Below, one piece after another: positions 46,153-58,937 of a DNA stretch of 64,000 nt; positions within the stretch are counted from its first letter, which is position 1, and every line of letters starts with the position of its first letter. Made by a program: the position numbers and the translations under genes. Source of the DNA: Arachnopeziza araneosa (Eukaryota; Ascomycota; Leotiomycetes; Helotiales; Arachnopezizaceae). The stretch lies in assembly GCA_003988855.1 (NCBI GenBank), contig QYAI01000043.1:62001-126000 (forward strand). The letters are read 5' to 3'. A model generated the notes under the pieces. The model did not search any database, was not told the origin of the DNA, and saw only the letters and a list, made by a program, of their open reading frames with translations.

Positions 46153-48406
46153 ATGGTGTTGACCCGGAACCAGCGCGAAGCTGTGGAGAGAGCTGCGGCC
46201 GCAGCGGCAGTTCAGCCAGAATACTACGCTGCCCTCCAATCCCAACCATCGACAAACACCAACAACGACAACAACAAGATGCCTGCCTTTCGCGACGACC
46301 ACATCTTGTTGATTGCGCCTGGGTCGCAAACGACCCAGGCACAGCTTGGTCTGCCGGAGTCTTTTACTCCAGCTACCCACCGCTTCGCGACGCGGATGTT
46401 TGCTGCTCCTGACGGAAAGACCTTTGAGCCTTTCAAGATCCGCAGTCGCAAGAAGGAGCTTGTGAATGGCAATGGCAATGGCGCCAATAGCGAGTTGACT
46501 GGAACGGCTCAGGCCCAGGAAGATGAAGAAGAGTTCATTGAGTTGCTAGAGGACGATGAGGATGCGGTTTATCCATTGAAGGGTAGGTCAACACTCGATC
46601 AACAACTGTGCAAGTACTAACAATGACTAGAGGGAAAAATTAAGAACCTTCCAGCCTTCTTTGCGCTCCTTCAACATGTTCACAAGACGCTTTCACCTAA
46701 TAGCATTCAAACTCCTATCATGCTGATCGCACAGCAAGGTTGGACAGCCAAGAATTACGAGGATATCACACAATTCATATTTGAGCAGTTCAAGACCCCG
46801 GCACTATGTATCATGGAAGCTGGATTAGCTACATCCTATGCTTATTCAGTTGAGCATGCAACGGTTATTGATGTTGGATACGAGAAAGTAGAGATTACTA
46901 CTGTGACGAACTTCCAAATCTCTGGCAAAGGCACTGTTCCGAACTCAGGAGGAGAGGGGATGACAAAGCGGTTGATGGAGTTATTGAAGGAAAAGAACTT
47001 CACCAGAGATATGGCTGAGCAACTAAAGAAGAGCCCAATCTGTGAGATTCTTCTTCCGGGAGTTCCTCTACCTGGTTCCGAGGTCCCAGAGGATATTATC
47101 AGCAACCCTGCTGCAGCTGCATCCACTGGAGCTACATCTTCTGGACCAAATGTCAAAATCACCGAGCCTCCTAGAGCAATCGAGCCTGAGATTGTTGAGG
47201 AGGAGTTCGAGATCGGCGATAAACCTGTCGAAGATGATGGTGTTCTGGATATTGCCAGCATCGTTACCAGTGGCCGCACACAAGATTTCTTGGCTAAGAA
47301 GGAAAAGGAGAAGGCCGAGAGAGCTGCTGCTAGAAAGGCAACTAGAGAAGCAGAGAAGGCAGAGGCTCTTGCTGCTGCAAATAGACCTGCGAGACTTCCG
47401 AATTCGAAGAGACCTCGGGCAGTTTTCCACTACGATGAAGCTGTCGAACCCAGCGCAAAGAAATCTCCCGAGCCTGGTTCTGCTGAGAACGTTACAGAAG
47501 CAATCGGTGGAGTCAAGCTTGATAGTGCTCTTGGTGGTGCAGTTGCTAATGGTACTATTGCTGATGGTACTGCGGATGGTGCTACTGATAGCGTCACTGC
47601 ACCGGCAGAAGACGAAGCTACACGTCGGGAGCAGCAAAAGACTGCGCGAAAGGAGGAACGACGAAAGGCTCGGGAGGAGGAGAATCCTGACCGTGTTCGT
47701 CGAGGCATTGAGATCGGCACCGAGCGATTCCAGGCTGCAAGTGGCGGCATCCTCGATGCCATTGCGGATGCAGTTCACCGAACGATTCTCTCTGTCGGTG
47801 AGATCTCCAAGAGACAGGATGCATGGGATGCCTTGATTATTTCTGGCTCGGGATCTAAGGTTCGTGGCTTTAAGGAAGCTTTGATTGCAACCCTCAACAA
47901 TCGCTATCTGGTATCTCCAAGCTCAGCTACCATGTTCATGAGCGAGCTGCCATCGAACCTTGCTACCCCTAGTGGCACTGGCTCGATGACACCAAATGCT
48001 TCTTTCTCTTCAACCCCCCACGCCCCTCCAACCGCTAGTGCTGTCAACCCTCTGCTTCTGGCTGCCACCACAGCTTCAAACCCAGCACTGAACCCTAACC
48101 TATCCATCGCCTCCTACAATAGTCATGGTCACTCGCACTCGTCACACTCTCAATCTCCAACCAGCATCAAGGTCGTACCAGCTCCAACCTATTTTCCGGA
48201 ATGGAAGACCTTCGAGGATGCCGTGTTCCTAGGCGCACAGATTGCATCAAAGGTGTCCTTTATTGCTGACCAAGGTCAATCCAAGTTTTTCTTGTCTAGA
48301 GCAGAGTTCAACGAGGAAGGACCTAGTGCTATCCATCAAATGTAAGTCCAAAGTCCGGTATTTCTTAACTTCATTTTACTAATGAAACTACAGTGGCTTT
48401 GTTTAG
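46153..48406 (+). CDS. ARP9: actin-related protein 9 (chromatin-remodelling complex subunit)
   Basis: Three exons (46153-46582, 46631-48341, 48394-48406) give 717 residues. After a Gln/Ala-rich leader come FRDDHILLIAPGSQTTQAQL and LGLPESFTPA, typical of fungal Arp9. The actin fold continues with TPIMLIAQQGWTAK and ATVIDVGYEKVEITTV, and the end has AVFLGAQIASKV. A long charged insert (about 47200-47690, Lys/Glu/Ala-rich, partly coiled-coil-like) widens the protein. Arp9 pairs with Arp7 or its equivalent in SWI/SNF and RSC remodellers in the nucleus. The 13-base last exon rebuilds HQIGFV before the stop. MVLTRNQRE at 46153 is my start; a second in-frame Met at 46279 (MPAFRDD) is possible. Confidence 0.9.
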
Positions 48407-49331
48407 TTGACTTTCACCATTCCATTTGAATCCTCTGATTACTTGGGAGGATAGAATTTGGCGTTCAGGGTGAAAAAATGTAAAATGTATTACACAATGG
48501 CGTAGACATGCAAGAATTGGGGAATTGCGGGCATGAAAAGGATACCCCTTTGTACCTAGATACAGCTTCTGGTTTCTAGAATTCAATACGTTGCCTGCAG
48601 TCCTTTGCCTGACGGGAAGAACTTGGTTGGTGATATTTTATGCCTGGAACTTACAGTCCTTGAATTCCTGGAGCTCTCGTTCTGTCTACGTACCAAAACT
48701 CAAGGGAGTGGAAGTGCTTACGACACATCTCTAAAGCGTGACCTGAATGATTCCAGGAGTGATTTGGAGGAATTGTCACCACATAGACGCATATTCAGGT
48801 AGCAAACCTTACTGCCTTGCCGCTCTTGCAAGCGTCTTTTTGTTATTAGGCTATCTGCTCATCTAATGCACCTCTGAACATGAATTTAGTCTTTGGTGGT
48901 CAGATCAAGCAGCTTCACGGCTCATCGATTTTTGATTCTTTTTTAAAATGCGCTTTCCTCTCCACATATCGTGCTGCTCTTGCGGATACCCATGGCCAGC
49001 TCTATGGAAGCTAATAGATGATATCAATTGGAGTGCGGCATTTAGAATTGTGTATGCAATACTTCCTGGATGTATTATGGTCACGATAGAGAGTCAATTG
49101 TTCGAGGAGAGGAGGAACAGTCATGAGGGACTAAAATTTTGTATTCAAAGAAACTATAAAATAGTACTGTACTAATAAATATATATGACTTCCATTTTGT
49201 TGCTCCTAATATAACACCTTGCCAAATTGACGGATCAACAGCACGCTTACTCGCTGCTCTGCGTGAAACTCTACAGAACGAAAAAAAGATTGCTACTTAG
49301 CACGGGTATCTTACTACGACTTCACGCCTTC
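48407..49331. other. intergenic, convergent 3' ends
   Basis: No gene is supported. The frames at 48605-48802 and 48948-49175 are short and featureless. Confidence 0.5.
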
Positions 49332-50627
49332 TCACCTCCTCTCCGTCTCAAGCTCCCTCTCCCGTCTGCTGCTACGCTCAGTACTCTTTCTCGAGCTCTT
49401 TGGTCTCTCCTCGCGCCTCTCCCTGCTTCGTGGGGGTTCTTTACTTCTTGGACGAGAAGCTGGTCCAGATCCTGACGGCACAGCTGCACCCTCAAGCATA
49501 GGGTCATCTTCAAGCTCAATCACTCGCCCCTCGCTGTCTACTTTGGCTTCACGTTCTAGACGCACTTCTCGACCGCGCTTATGGCAATACCAGAATACGA
49601 AGAGGAGAACTAGATATTGTTAGTCTGTACTGGCAAGCATGAAAGAGAAACAAAACTTACTGAATAGGGCTACGGACAGCAGAACGTTCGTGCCCATAAA
49701 CGCAGGCCAGCGCAGCTTGAGAGCATTCATGATCGCTTTCAACATAGATACAACAGCTCCAGGTTTTGTAACCAAATCCTTCAGGTTCGTAGGCTTAAGG
49801 AAACTCTTGGCAGAAAATGTACCAGCGCTCGCCCCTGCTTTTCCAAGTCCTTGTGCTTCTGCTGCTACAGCTAGCAACTCTGGCGCCAAATTAGCCTTAA
49901 CCTTGTCTGGTAGCGAAGTGATGAGTTTCTTGATAAAGTCTGGTAAGGAATCGTAGGACTTGTTCAACATGCCGGAAGAGTTGTCAAGCAGGTGGACGAG
50001 ATCATCATATGCGGTGGGTACGCCATTGACGAGGTCTTTGAGGACTATTGTGAATTTTTGGACAAGTTCTTGGGACTCTTTGGACAGAGAGAAGGCTTTG
50101 TTATTGACGGCGGAAAGATTGAGGTCTTCGAGGACTTTGCTGATATCTTGAGCTTCCTTAGAAGCTTCTTCTGGAGTTACTGCTGGGGTAGGCGATTTGT
50201 CCTAAGGGAATGTCAGCTAGATTGATCTACAAATCGTGCATTGGATGCGGACCTGCTTCGTGCCACTGCGGCTCAAGAATGAGAACCGACTGGCCTTTCC
50301 ATTTGACTTGTCTGTCTGTTTTCCCTTCCCTTTCTTGTCACTGACTACCATTTGCGCTTTGTTGCCTTCTGGGTTTCCTGCTTCTGGCAGACTCTCATGT
50401 GGTGGTCTTGCGGGCAAAGGTGGTGGAGTGCCTTCTGCAGACACGATGCGCTCGAGGAAGTGCTCATCCTCAGCCGTCAAGACAGGTGCTGGAACAGGAG
50501 GAGTGCTAGGCGCTGAACTCTTCTTCTCGTCCTGATGCTTCTTGTATTTCTTGTAGGTGAAGTATTCCAACATCTTTGCGGCGTGATATCTTGTGATGTA
50601 ATCGAGATGCGGAAATGGGAGGAGCAC
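49332..50627 (-). CDS. conserved fungal membrane-associated protein, unknown function
   Basis: Three exons (50627-50253, 50201-49661, 49609-49332) give 397 residues. It starts MLLPFPHLDYITRYHAAKM, then a Lys-rich and Pro-rich region. Next is an alpha-helical middle (VLEDLNLSAVNN, LDNSSGMLNKSYDSLPDFI). One membrane helix is rebuilt across the last intron (TNVLLSVALFILLFVFWYC), and a charged Arg/Ser/Glu C-terminus ends RERELETERR. I recall similar proteins in other filamentous fungi without an assigned role. The first intron donor is GTCCGC, weaker than the others. The short gap to the next gene points to a shared divergent promoter with 50927-51541. Confidence 0.75.
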
Positions 50628-50926
50628 GAAGGTACTTGATAGGAAGGCGAGAAATGAGGTCTAGATTCCTTGGTTAAGCCGTAAGTTTCAAATGTCACTG
50701 GTGAAGCCTCAACACTCAGCCACACGTCATTGCCTCTTACCAGATCCCTGAAAAGCTGATTCTCGCAAGGATGGCGCTCTAATCAAGTCTCACTGTTTTC
50801 GCCACTGAAAAGATTCCAAACCTCAGGCTTTTGTTTACTTTCCCCCACCAAATCGCTCCCCTCCAATCCACCGGGAAGCTGCGCATTGTCTCGAATGGGC
50901 CTTTGGCCCTCCAATGCTCGTGCAAT

Positions 50927-51541
50927 ATGGGTCTCCCTCCCATATCCCTCGCCTCAACTGTCATTGGTTTCATATCCTTCTCATTCACGCTCGCAATTTG
51001 GTTGCACGCCTTCTGGGACGCCTTCCTTACCCTTGCAGATGCGCCCTCACAACTCAAAGACTCATTATCCACTCTGCGACAAGCTCTATACGAAGAGCGC
51101 GAATACCTGAAGCGGAAACGTCGGCGAGGAGATAAAGGCTCCCTCAATCTGTCCTCCTCGAAAAATAAATCCCTCTACGAAGCGGGAGGCCAGACCAGAG
51201 TGATCAACGATGCGGTAAAAGATCTGATCCGCATCTTCAAGGAGAGCGAGAGACCTTTTCTAGTGCAGACGCATGAAGGCAGGGAGAAAGAATTAGAATG
51301 GAGTTATGATGCGACGCAGCAGTCTTACCATTGTGGTTTCCGGCATCGATTGCTCTGGTTGCGAACTAAAGGAGGCGTAGACAACATTTCAAATAAACTA
51401 CAATTATTACAGACAAGAAGAATCGCGGTGGAAACGGCGGAGACACATTATATGCTTGCGGATGTGGTGGGAATTGTAAGGGATTGTGAGGATAGGTTGG
51501 GTGCTATTGAGCATAGGTTGCAGATGTCGAGGATTGGGTAG
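50927..51541 (+). CDS. conserved protein with N-terminal membrane helix (204 aa), unknown function
   Basis: The frame is open from 50831, but the ATG at 50927 gives a clean start MGLPPISLASTVIGFISF. That leads into a hydrophobic segment (TVIGFISFSFTLAIWLHAFW), probably a signal anchor. The rest is helical and charged (LRQALYEEREYLKRKRRR, then FRHRLLWLRTKGGVDNIS and METAETHY-like helices), suggesting coiled coil. The family is unknown to me; the length and single exon are plausible. It diverges from the minus-strand gene ending near 50627. Confidence 0.6.
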   Translation: MGLPPISLASTVIGFISFSFTLAIWLHAFWDAFLTLADAPSQLKDSLSTLRQALYEEREYLKRKRRRGDKGSLNLSSSKNKSLYEAGGQTRVINDAVKDLIRIFKESERPFLVQTHEGREKELEWSYDATQQSYHCGFRHRLLWLRTKGGVDNISNKLQLLQTRRIAVETAETHYMLADVVGIVRDCEDRLGAIEHRLQMSRIG

Positions 51542-51821
51542 GGGATTTACTGGCGTTTTGGAATCTTGCCATTGGAGTTTGAAAACGCTTGGGTATATGA
51601 TTTTTGGCGTTTAACGATTGCATGGATTATATATCGAGAGATATCTATGGACCAAGAAGTAGCATGCTTACAAAGACTCCTGTAAAATCATTTGTTATTT
51701 TACTTGATCAAGTCGCTCTTGACGATCTCATACTCCTACAAGCCTGCTCGCAAATGCAGAGCGGATGATTTTGGTATCTCCAGTAACTCCCTAATTCGTT
51801 CACACCAGAACGCCATCCATT

Positions 51822-53657
51822 TTATTCATCATCCTGTACCAATTCCCTGATCTCTTCTGGTCCAACACCAGTCTGGACAGCGCCAACACCATTACTGCGC
51901 GCCACTGTCTTTCCACCATCTTGCATCCAGAAATCGACTTCATCCACAATATCGTAAACAATATCTTCAACAATCTGCTCATCATATCTCTCTGCCATAG
52001 CTCTCAGTTTTCTCAGTTTAGAAATTGGCACTTGATCAGACCCAACCATGTCAACTTCATCGTCCTGGTCCAAAAGGTCTGGGGGTGGGTACCAGAAATC
52101 TGGACCAAGATTTACTTCGGCTGCACCTCCACGGAAAACAGATACAGCAGGATAATAGCCTAGCATTCCATCGTCGGCACCTTCTCGTGCTCCAAGCTGA
52201 AGAGCGAGAGGTTTAGATGCGGGAGGGAGGAAGGCCAAGAGGTTTGTGAAAGGCGTTCCCATCAAAACGCCGTTTTTATATACTTTGATATTTGACTCGG
52301 GGAGCGTACGAAGAGCAGGAACAGGATGCGTAGGTTTTGGGGGTGCGTGAGCGCCTGGAACGCCACTGCTTGGTGCTTGGAATGGGATAGACGGGTTCAT
52401 GAGCTCTTCTAGCTCTTTGGAGGGAGAATAATCAACGTGTTCGAAGTATAGATGAGACTTGAAGCGGATGGGCAGACGGTCGCGGATTACATCGGCGCGT
52501 TCGGTGGTAGTTGGTGGTTCGTCTGGGAGGTCGGTCTTAGGGTTGAAATCGCCTGCAAGAATCTTTCTTTGAAGGTGTTCGGAGGGAAGGTTAATCTCGA
52601 GTCCAATTACATCGCCTTCTTTGATATCTTCACCTGCGGGAAACAAATCTTTGGGCCGAGACAAGAAAACTGATTGGCCTTGTACATCTCGAAGTCCGTA
52701 GCTGTAAGCATCGAACCCCACTGGTGCATCAAGAGTTGCTTCACGTCGAGCCCAGCCCATCCGAACATGGCCTCCACTTCCAGCATGAGCATCACTGCGC
52801 TTACGTTTGGGTATACCACTTGTGATTTTACACTCCCAATACCATCTACCTTCTCGCGCACAAACATTGGCTTTAGCCATCCGAAATCCCTTGTCTGTGG
52901 TGATGTTCCTAGCAGATTCGTCCAACATCATATGTGATGATATATGCTCGAAGCTAAGGCGCGCATTGAATGGTTCAGTTTCGGATTGTCGATAGAAGAC
53001 GGACGAGGGGAAGGCCGGGTCTGCAATGCAGTAGGTATAATAGAACCCTTTCTTATTATAGACACTAGAATTGTTAGCTCGTGCTTGAACGGTCTCTTAT
53101 GCAACTCACTGATCCGTAGTCTCATGAAATTCTATCTCCACTCCATCAGGAGCTCTCTTTGTATGGGATGGAAGAAAAGTTGGTCCTCGAGGTGCCTCAA
53201 AATCCGTTATTCTGGGGCCCAAATGTTTGATTCGAAGAGGCACCAGCGTGTCCTCCTCCTCCTTCTTCTTTGATTTTGGCTCTGGAGTAGCTCTCGCACT
53301 GCCATCGTGACCAAGGGATCCTCCTTTTGACTCGCGTTTCTTCAACGATTCTTTCTTCGCGCGGGCGGCTCTCTCGCGCGCAAGAGGCGCATCTTCTTGC
53401 TTCGCAGGTTTGAAGTCGGGGTTTAGTGGAGAAGAGACCGCAGGCTGGTGATCATCGTCCAGAACGCGCTTTTGGGGAATCGAAGATATCGGATTCGAAA
53501 ACGAAGGTGTCAATTCGCGTTTTGGTGAGTTTCCAGCAGATGACATGTCGCTTCCCTCCTCTTCCTTGATTTTAACAAAAGCTTCCTCTTTCTTGATTCT
53601 GACCGCGGAAGACCTCTTGGGGGTTTTCCCTTTCCTACCCTTGCGTGTGGTCGGCAT
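51822..53657 (-). CDS. BRE2: COMPASS (Set1C) subunit Bre2/Ash2, SPRY domain protein
   Basis: Two exons (53657-53110, 53064-51822) joined by a 45-base intron give 596 residues. The N-terminal third is disordered, Lys/Glu-rich, with nuclear-localisation-like RKGRKGKTPKR. The join reads ETTDHVYNKKGFYYTYC, followed by the SPRY domain: ITTDKGFRMAKANVCAREGR, WYWECKI, HVRMGWARRE, GFDAYSYGLRD, and later IKVYKNG and YYPAVSVF. Ash2/Bre2 holds the Set1 methyltransferase complex that puts H3K4 methylation on active chromatin. The C-terminus contains an acidic-aliphatic helix (IVEDIVYDIVDEVDF) that fits the part of Bre2 that contacts Sdc1/Dpy30 (inference). The start MPTTRKGRK is preferred over an in-frame Met 24 codons upstream. 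Confidence 0.92.
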
Positions 53658-54323
53658 GGTGGGACAAAGCACGTGATTCGCGAAATGCGAATATTGGTTG
53701 TGTTGAAAAGAGGAACAGAACTTATTCAATCAAGACCTGTGAGTAAGTCTGAGGTCAATTTTTAAAATTACCCGTCTTTCATATTCTTTCCAAACCATCT
53801 TGCTCTAGGTGAATTACAGCTCTAAAAGCAATCGGAAAACCTGCCCGCATCGATCGTCTCTGCGGAAATGAAAGAGCTTCTTGGTCAATCAGCGAGATGA
53901 TGTTATGAGACACATTAGTATCGGCTCTCATTAGAATTTTAAAATGTCTTTTTTGGCCTATACGAAGTAAGGTCTTAGTGTCAAAGAAAGCTAGCTCTTG
54001 AACTCGAGGCTGCAAAAGAATTGAATGCTTTTCTTTTCTGATACAGAAGAACACCTCACCCAATTAACTTATAGTATCTATAACTATCCAATTTCTTTTA
54101 AGACAACTCAAATTCATACTAAAAAGAAAGAGGGAAGACTTTATCTCAGCCGATGTTTTTGGGCGTTCCATGCCCCTTTCCCTCAAGCGAAGGTTATAAA
54201 ACGCCAAAAAACTAAAAATTAGCAGTTGAAAATATAAGTGGCACTATATCGATTTCGCAGAAGCTTTGCTAGAACTAGGATACCAAAAGTTGAACTGTAC
54301 AGAAGCAAAAAATTTAATCTCAT
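53658..54323. other. intergenic
   Basis: No gene is supported. The minus-strand frame at 53779-54063 has no feature. Confidence 0.45.
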
Positions 54324-54419
54324 CTCTCCCACACAGGCTTGAACTGTGAACCTCCCGATTGCAGATACTAATTGTAGCAAGTAACAGTCGGACGCGCTAG
54401 CCAATTGCGCCATGGAAGA
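54324..54419 (-). tRNA. tRNA-Asn (anticodon GTT) with a 22-base intron
   Basis: Reading the minus strand from 54419: acceptor TCTTCCA pairs with TGGGAGA (one G-U). The D stem is GCGC/GCGC around a loop with GG. Anticodon stem TCCGA pairs with TCGGG, loop CTGTTA-A, giving anticodon GTT at 54385-54383. The T stem CACAG/CTGTG encloses TTCAAGC, and the discriminator base is G as expected for Asn. The intron at 54381-54360 sits at the canonical place one base after the anticodon. A T run (pol III terminator) follows about 10 bases downstream. No CCA is encoded, as normal for eukaryotes. Confidence 0.9.
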
Positions 54420-54885
54420 TGAGCGAGCTCCTGGTTTGAAGTGGCAGAAATCGACTTATTTAAATTCATGTTCCACACAAATCAAATTTGGAATTTATGG
54501 CGGTTGACCCCACTTTCGCCCAACGACAAATAGCATGATTCAGAGTAGAGCCTCATTTTCTCCATGATTTCTACGGTAGTCGCATCGGAATTTCATTCGG
54601 CCACAGATTGACATAGCAAAGTTTCAACACGGCTCTTACAGTTATTACTCAATTTCTAACAGCGATAATTATCACGCCTAGTGTATTTACTTCATTTCTG
54701 TGGTCTAAAACTCTAGTGTGCGAGAGCAACGTTGCTCAATTCATCGGAATCTTTCTCTAGAAAGAGATAGGTATCTTTAGTTTAAGAGAATAATGGCAAC
54801 CGAGATAATATCTTCGTGTATATAATCCATTGTAATTCAAGACATTAATGAACAAATGAATCCTCAAGAGCTATTTGAACTTATC
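54420..54885. other. intergenic
   Basis: AT-rich stretch between the tRNA and the 3' end of the CorA-type gene. Nothing else recognised. Confidence 0.45.
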
Positions 54886-57800
54886 TCAGTCCGCATATCT
54901 CGCAGGTCTCCGATTCCTCCCATACAGTGGACGATAGGTAACTGCTGGTACCAAGTAGTCATCGCGTGGATCATCATACTCGTTACGATAACGCTGAGTA
55001 ACGACTGGTCGATCCTCTCTCGGGGCCAATGCGACAAAATCACTCCGTCCGCCCGAGTACAAACCTTTCTTCTTCCACAGATTCCGGAACCCGTTCCAAA
55101 AATTCTCAAGCTCGCCTGCCCAAATCAAACATAACACAATTATTACGACTGCCAATGGTAAAGATACAGCCCAGAATACCCATTGATTCAATTCCATATT
55201 TCGAATGTCGTTTACATTCATTCCGAGTACGCCAGCAACTGCTGAAATAGGAAGAAAGACGATGGTCACGATTGTAAACGCATAAATCGCTGCTTCCTGG
55301 CGGTCTTTGTTGTAATCAATCTTTTGAATATTCTAATATGATCAGGACAGATGCGGGACAGGGAGGTGGCGACATACCCAAGCTTCAAGCTCTGTGGCTC
55401 GAGTGTTCATTTCCTCAAATTCACGAATCTTGCGATCAATCAGCGCCTGACTATCTTGAATGAGGAGCCCTTGTATCCCAGTAGGGTCGGTAGCATCCAA
55501 TTGTGAGATTGTGGTACCAGATGCCTGTGGAGCTAGTCGGCTCCTACCAACATAAGATGCGGCGTAGGATCTTGATCGGGAACGGGTGCGAGTGGCATAT
55601 GGGTCTGGATATGCGGTTTCTAGCGAATAATAATTTCTGCTCTCGAAGGGGGAATTTCTAAATATCTCGGACGATAGCATTTGACCACCAATCCCAGTAC
55701 GTGTAAAGTCCAGAATCTTTTGTTGTTGCTGTAATGTTTCCAAGATTGCTGAAATCTCCTGCTTGAATGAGGTGATTTTGTATTGATGAGCTCTATCAAG
55801 AGGACTCGCTTGGATAGTAGATTCCTAGACTTGTCAGAAAAAGAAGGAAGAACGTTCAAAATGTACCCACAAGGTTGCTTAGATACTCGAAGTAGGTATT
55901 GCTGGTGTCAAGACCTTGTGGCGTAATATCTCCTAGAAGAAAAAAGTTTACTAAAGACGCCATGTCACCAGGTCTAAATACCGCATATTCTAAAAGGCTT
56001 TTCTGTTCGAAACTCAACACTACTTTTCGCATTCCCTCGTCCATAAGTTGGTTACAAATAGCGATTTGTTCTTCGAATAGGCCCGATAACTTCTCCGCGG
56101 AACAAAAGACGAATGCCATGAGCAAATGCAGCCACGCTTTAGGGAATTCTTCAGGCATCTCAATTGTTGACCTTTCAGAATTGTTAGCCGTTGAAAGAAA
56201 CCCTTGGAAAAGCCATGGAATTGGTGTTAAATATCCAAGCCACCGACGTAATGGCCCATGATCGAATTCTGTGTGACGACTCGATCGTCGAACTGGAGGA
56301 GGAGCCGACATAGACTACGAGATATTAGAAATAAGTCAACATTTATCGTTTCCAGCTTGGTTGGCGTATGAGAGCTAGATTTCCCGAGAATAATAATTTA
56401 CTTCTTCGAATAGATAAAGATAAATGAACTCACAAGTAGGATTTGAGATAAAGCTCCCCAGAATTTCGTTACTGTCGGTCCCTCGAAGGTAGTCGGCAAG
56501 AAAAACTGAAACAACATTTCTGATTTGTTGAGTAGTTCAACTTTATTCTCGTATCTTCGGCGTTGCCTTGGGTCATCTAATTCGCCGTTGGCAATTTCTT
56601 TGAGCTCTTTGTGTATATTCTCATAAATATCATTTCTTGAGCACTCTCGGCATTCTTCATATGCAAGCTGTTCCTGGAAACCAATATTGTGTTGTAGAAA
56701 CAAATCGATTTCTTGGAGATCCAACTTCATACTATCTTCATCGAAAGAGAACGACATGCTCTGATCCCATTTACCTTTCTCAGGATCGGATAATGGCTTG
56801 TCAGTTGTCTGCCATGTTTTGGCTGGACGCTCATTTAGCCAAGTAAAGACATGAAAGTCGTTGCCGCTGGTATCTCTTTCTGGAAGATTGAATTTGACTT
56901 TATTCGACTTGGCAGCATCTGGGTGCAATGAAAATGAGGCAGGGTCTTTCTTTTCGGAAACTTCTTTACCAACTTTGCCAGATTCCGGAGCTGTAGCTGC
57001 TTCCGTGTCTTCTTGAGAAGTAGTGGATAGATCAGGAACACTTTCGGCTCCTGCATTGGTGGAATTGGAAAATAAGAGTATACCTCTCGGATGTTCTATT
57101 GGCGCAGGCCTGAATCGTTAGTGGGTGAAATTCGCAAGACTTCTAAGCAATACCTTGTATCCACATCAAGGCGGGTAAGTGATTTGGATGCTCGATCCAC
57201 GACCTTCTGCCACATGCTCGCTTTGACTGGTTTGCCCCCTAATGAGAACTTTAACCGTCGTGGCCAGTACTCCCAGAAATGTGATATGAATTTCTAAATC
57301 CGTCAGATTTTGAAAACAGCTGCTTAAATCATTATTGAATACTCACAAACCATGACTGGCACTCATCGAGAGGGAATGACCAAAGTAACTGCCCGCTAGA
57401 CACCAGAAGATGAGTTTGGCGACGCCGATGGCTTTGCTGACTTGTAGGGAGAGACATGGATATTGACAAATGTTTCCCAGCCAACGTTGAAATGGGGGTT
57501 GCAGAGCAAGTAATGAGAAGGGCTGAATGAATCAGTTTTATACCTCGCAGCACAAAATCAAAACTTACATTCATCGAGGAAAAGACACCAAACTTGGGCA
57601 ATGTGGAAGCAATGGCCTTGCGGAGTGCCAAGTAAATGACACACCGCTTGTTCCATATCTCTCTCCTTCTTTGATAAAGAAAATCGAGCTTGCATTAGGG
57701 TACGAATTGGATGCGAGGCAGCATGCAATCCGGCGAAATTTCCGGCGTAATTTTGTAGACAGAAGTAAGGTAAACACATCCACTTGATAGTTTTCGGCTT

Positions 57801-58937
57801 CTCGCTGGCTGCTCCAGGTTCCTTCGGGAGCATCTCTTGCAGAATTCCAGGTGCCATGAAGCGTACCTTGCTTCCCCCAGGAACTTGAATAGGCTTGTCG
57901 GCTTTCCTTCTAACGTGACTAAATATCCTATTGATACCTGTTGTCTGAGATTCCGTAAGACCAACAATTGTCCGACATCCTGTCTCAAACTTATCAAGAT
58001 TCATAGTCAAGTCTTCAAATTGAATCCATCTGAAGGCTGGCTGTGGTCCTTTGCGTGAATTGACTGTATTCTCATCGATCGTAATAAGTTCTGCAGACTG
58101 TAGTCCTCCTATCGTTCCATCTCCTGAATATTTTGAGCCAAGAATTTGAAGGACTTTTCCCAGGTGAGGAGGCTGCTGAGACTGTTCATCCGATTTCAGA
58201 ACCGCCGGTGGGAACTCATTGTCTTCAGACGCATCAGACACCGAGCCAAGAGTGCTTTCTCTACTCAAAAAACTCTTGCTATGTCTTGAGAGCGTGAAAG
58301 AGTAAGCATCTTTTTCCCCTTCCCTTTCTTCTTCATAGAAGCGATTGGCAGGACTCCATTCAGATTCTCTTTCACGCCTTGTGCGTAGGCCCCTCAGGGT
58401 CCTGCGCGAGAGTTCTCGTTCATAATCTAAATCCAGCGAAGAGTGGGGAGAGTCTAGTCGTTCTCGTTCAAATGAATTGTAGATGACAGTAGAACGAGGT
58501 GGAGGTGGAGTTGGGGTTCGAGACCTAGAGCGTCTACGATAACGTTGCCGCGACCGAGACCGCTCTCTCACCACAATTTCCGGGTCTCTTTCATCAACAA
58601 AGCTATCACCTCGTCGAGCTCGTGGTCTTCCCTCTTCGTCGCTTTGTGAGTCGTAAGGCCCAGGTTCCGTACGAGAGCGAGAACCTGAAAAATCATCACG
58701 CCCAAGATACTCTCGCCGACTGTCAGTCGCTGGGTAAGATGGATCTGCCTCTGCGGTCGTCTCATCTGCAAATCGTACTGGAAGTGTGGAGGCTCGACGA
58801 ATTGGTCGTGCTGGAAAAATAGGGGATGGTTCCCCGGCTGGAATGTGGCGGTAAAGTGGCTGAGAACGAGATGGACCACGGCGTCTTATTCTGACGTCGA
58901 GCTCATCCTCGTCGGCTTCATCGTAATAGCGACTCAT
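54886..58937 (-). CDS. large CorA-type Mg2+/divalent cation transporter
   Basis: Seven exons (58937-57569, 57522-57347, 57293-57154, 57109-56434, 56314-55871, 55824-55378, 55332-54886) give 1,232 residues, far longer than a basic CorA. The N-terminal 250 residues are disordered and Arg/Ser-rich (RERSRSRQRYRRRSRSRTP). A conserved cytosolic region follows (FRWIQFEDLTMNLDKF, WEYWPRRLKFSLGGKPV). The last exon has the two membrane helices with the pore motif GMN in GVLGMNVNDI, preceded by AIYAFTIVTIVFLPISAVAG and followed by WVFWAVSLPLAVVIIVLCLI. GMN marks the CorA/Mrs2/Alr family of membrane Mg2+ channels. The extended fungal relatives probably sit in the plasma membrane (inference). All introns are 44-53 bases except one of 119. 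The order of exons is supported by in-phase joins. Confidence 0.85.

Noticed and set aside
47042..47836. 264-residue plus and 236-residue minus frames within Arp9
   Set aside because: Shadows caused by the low-complexity Lys/Glu/Ala insert of Arp9.
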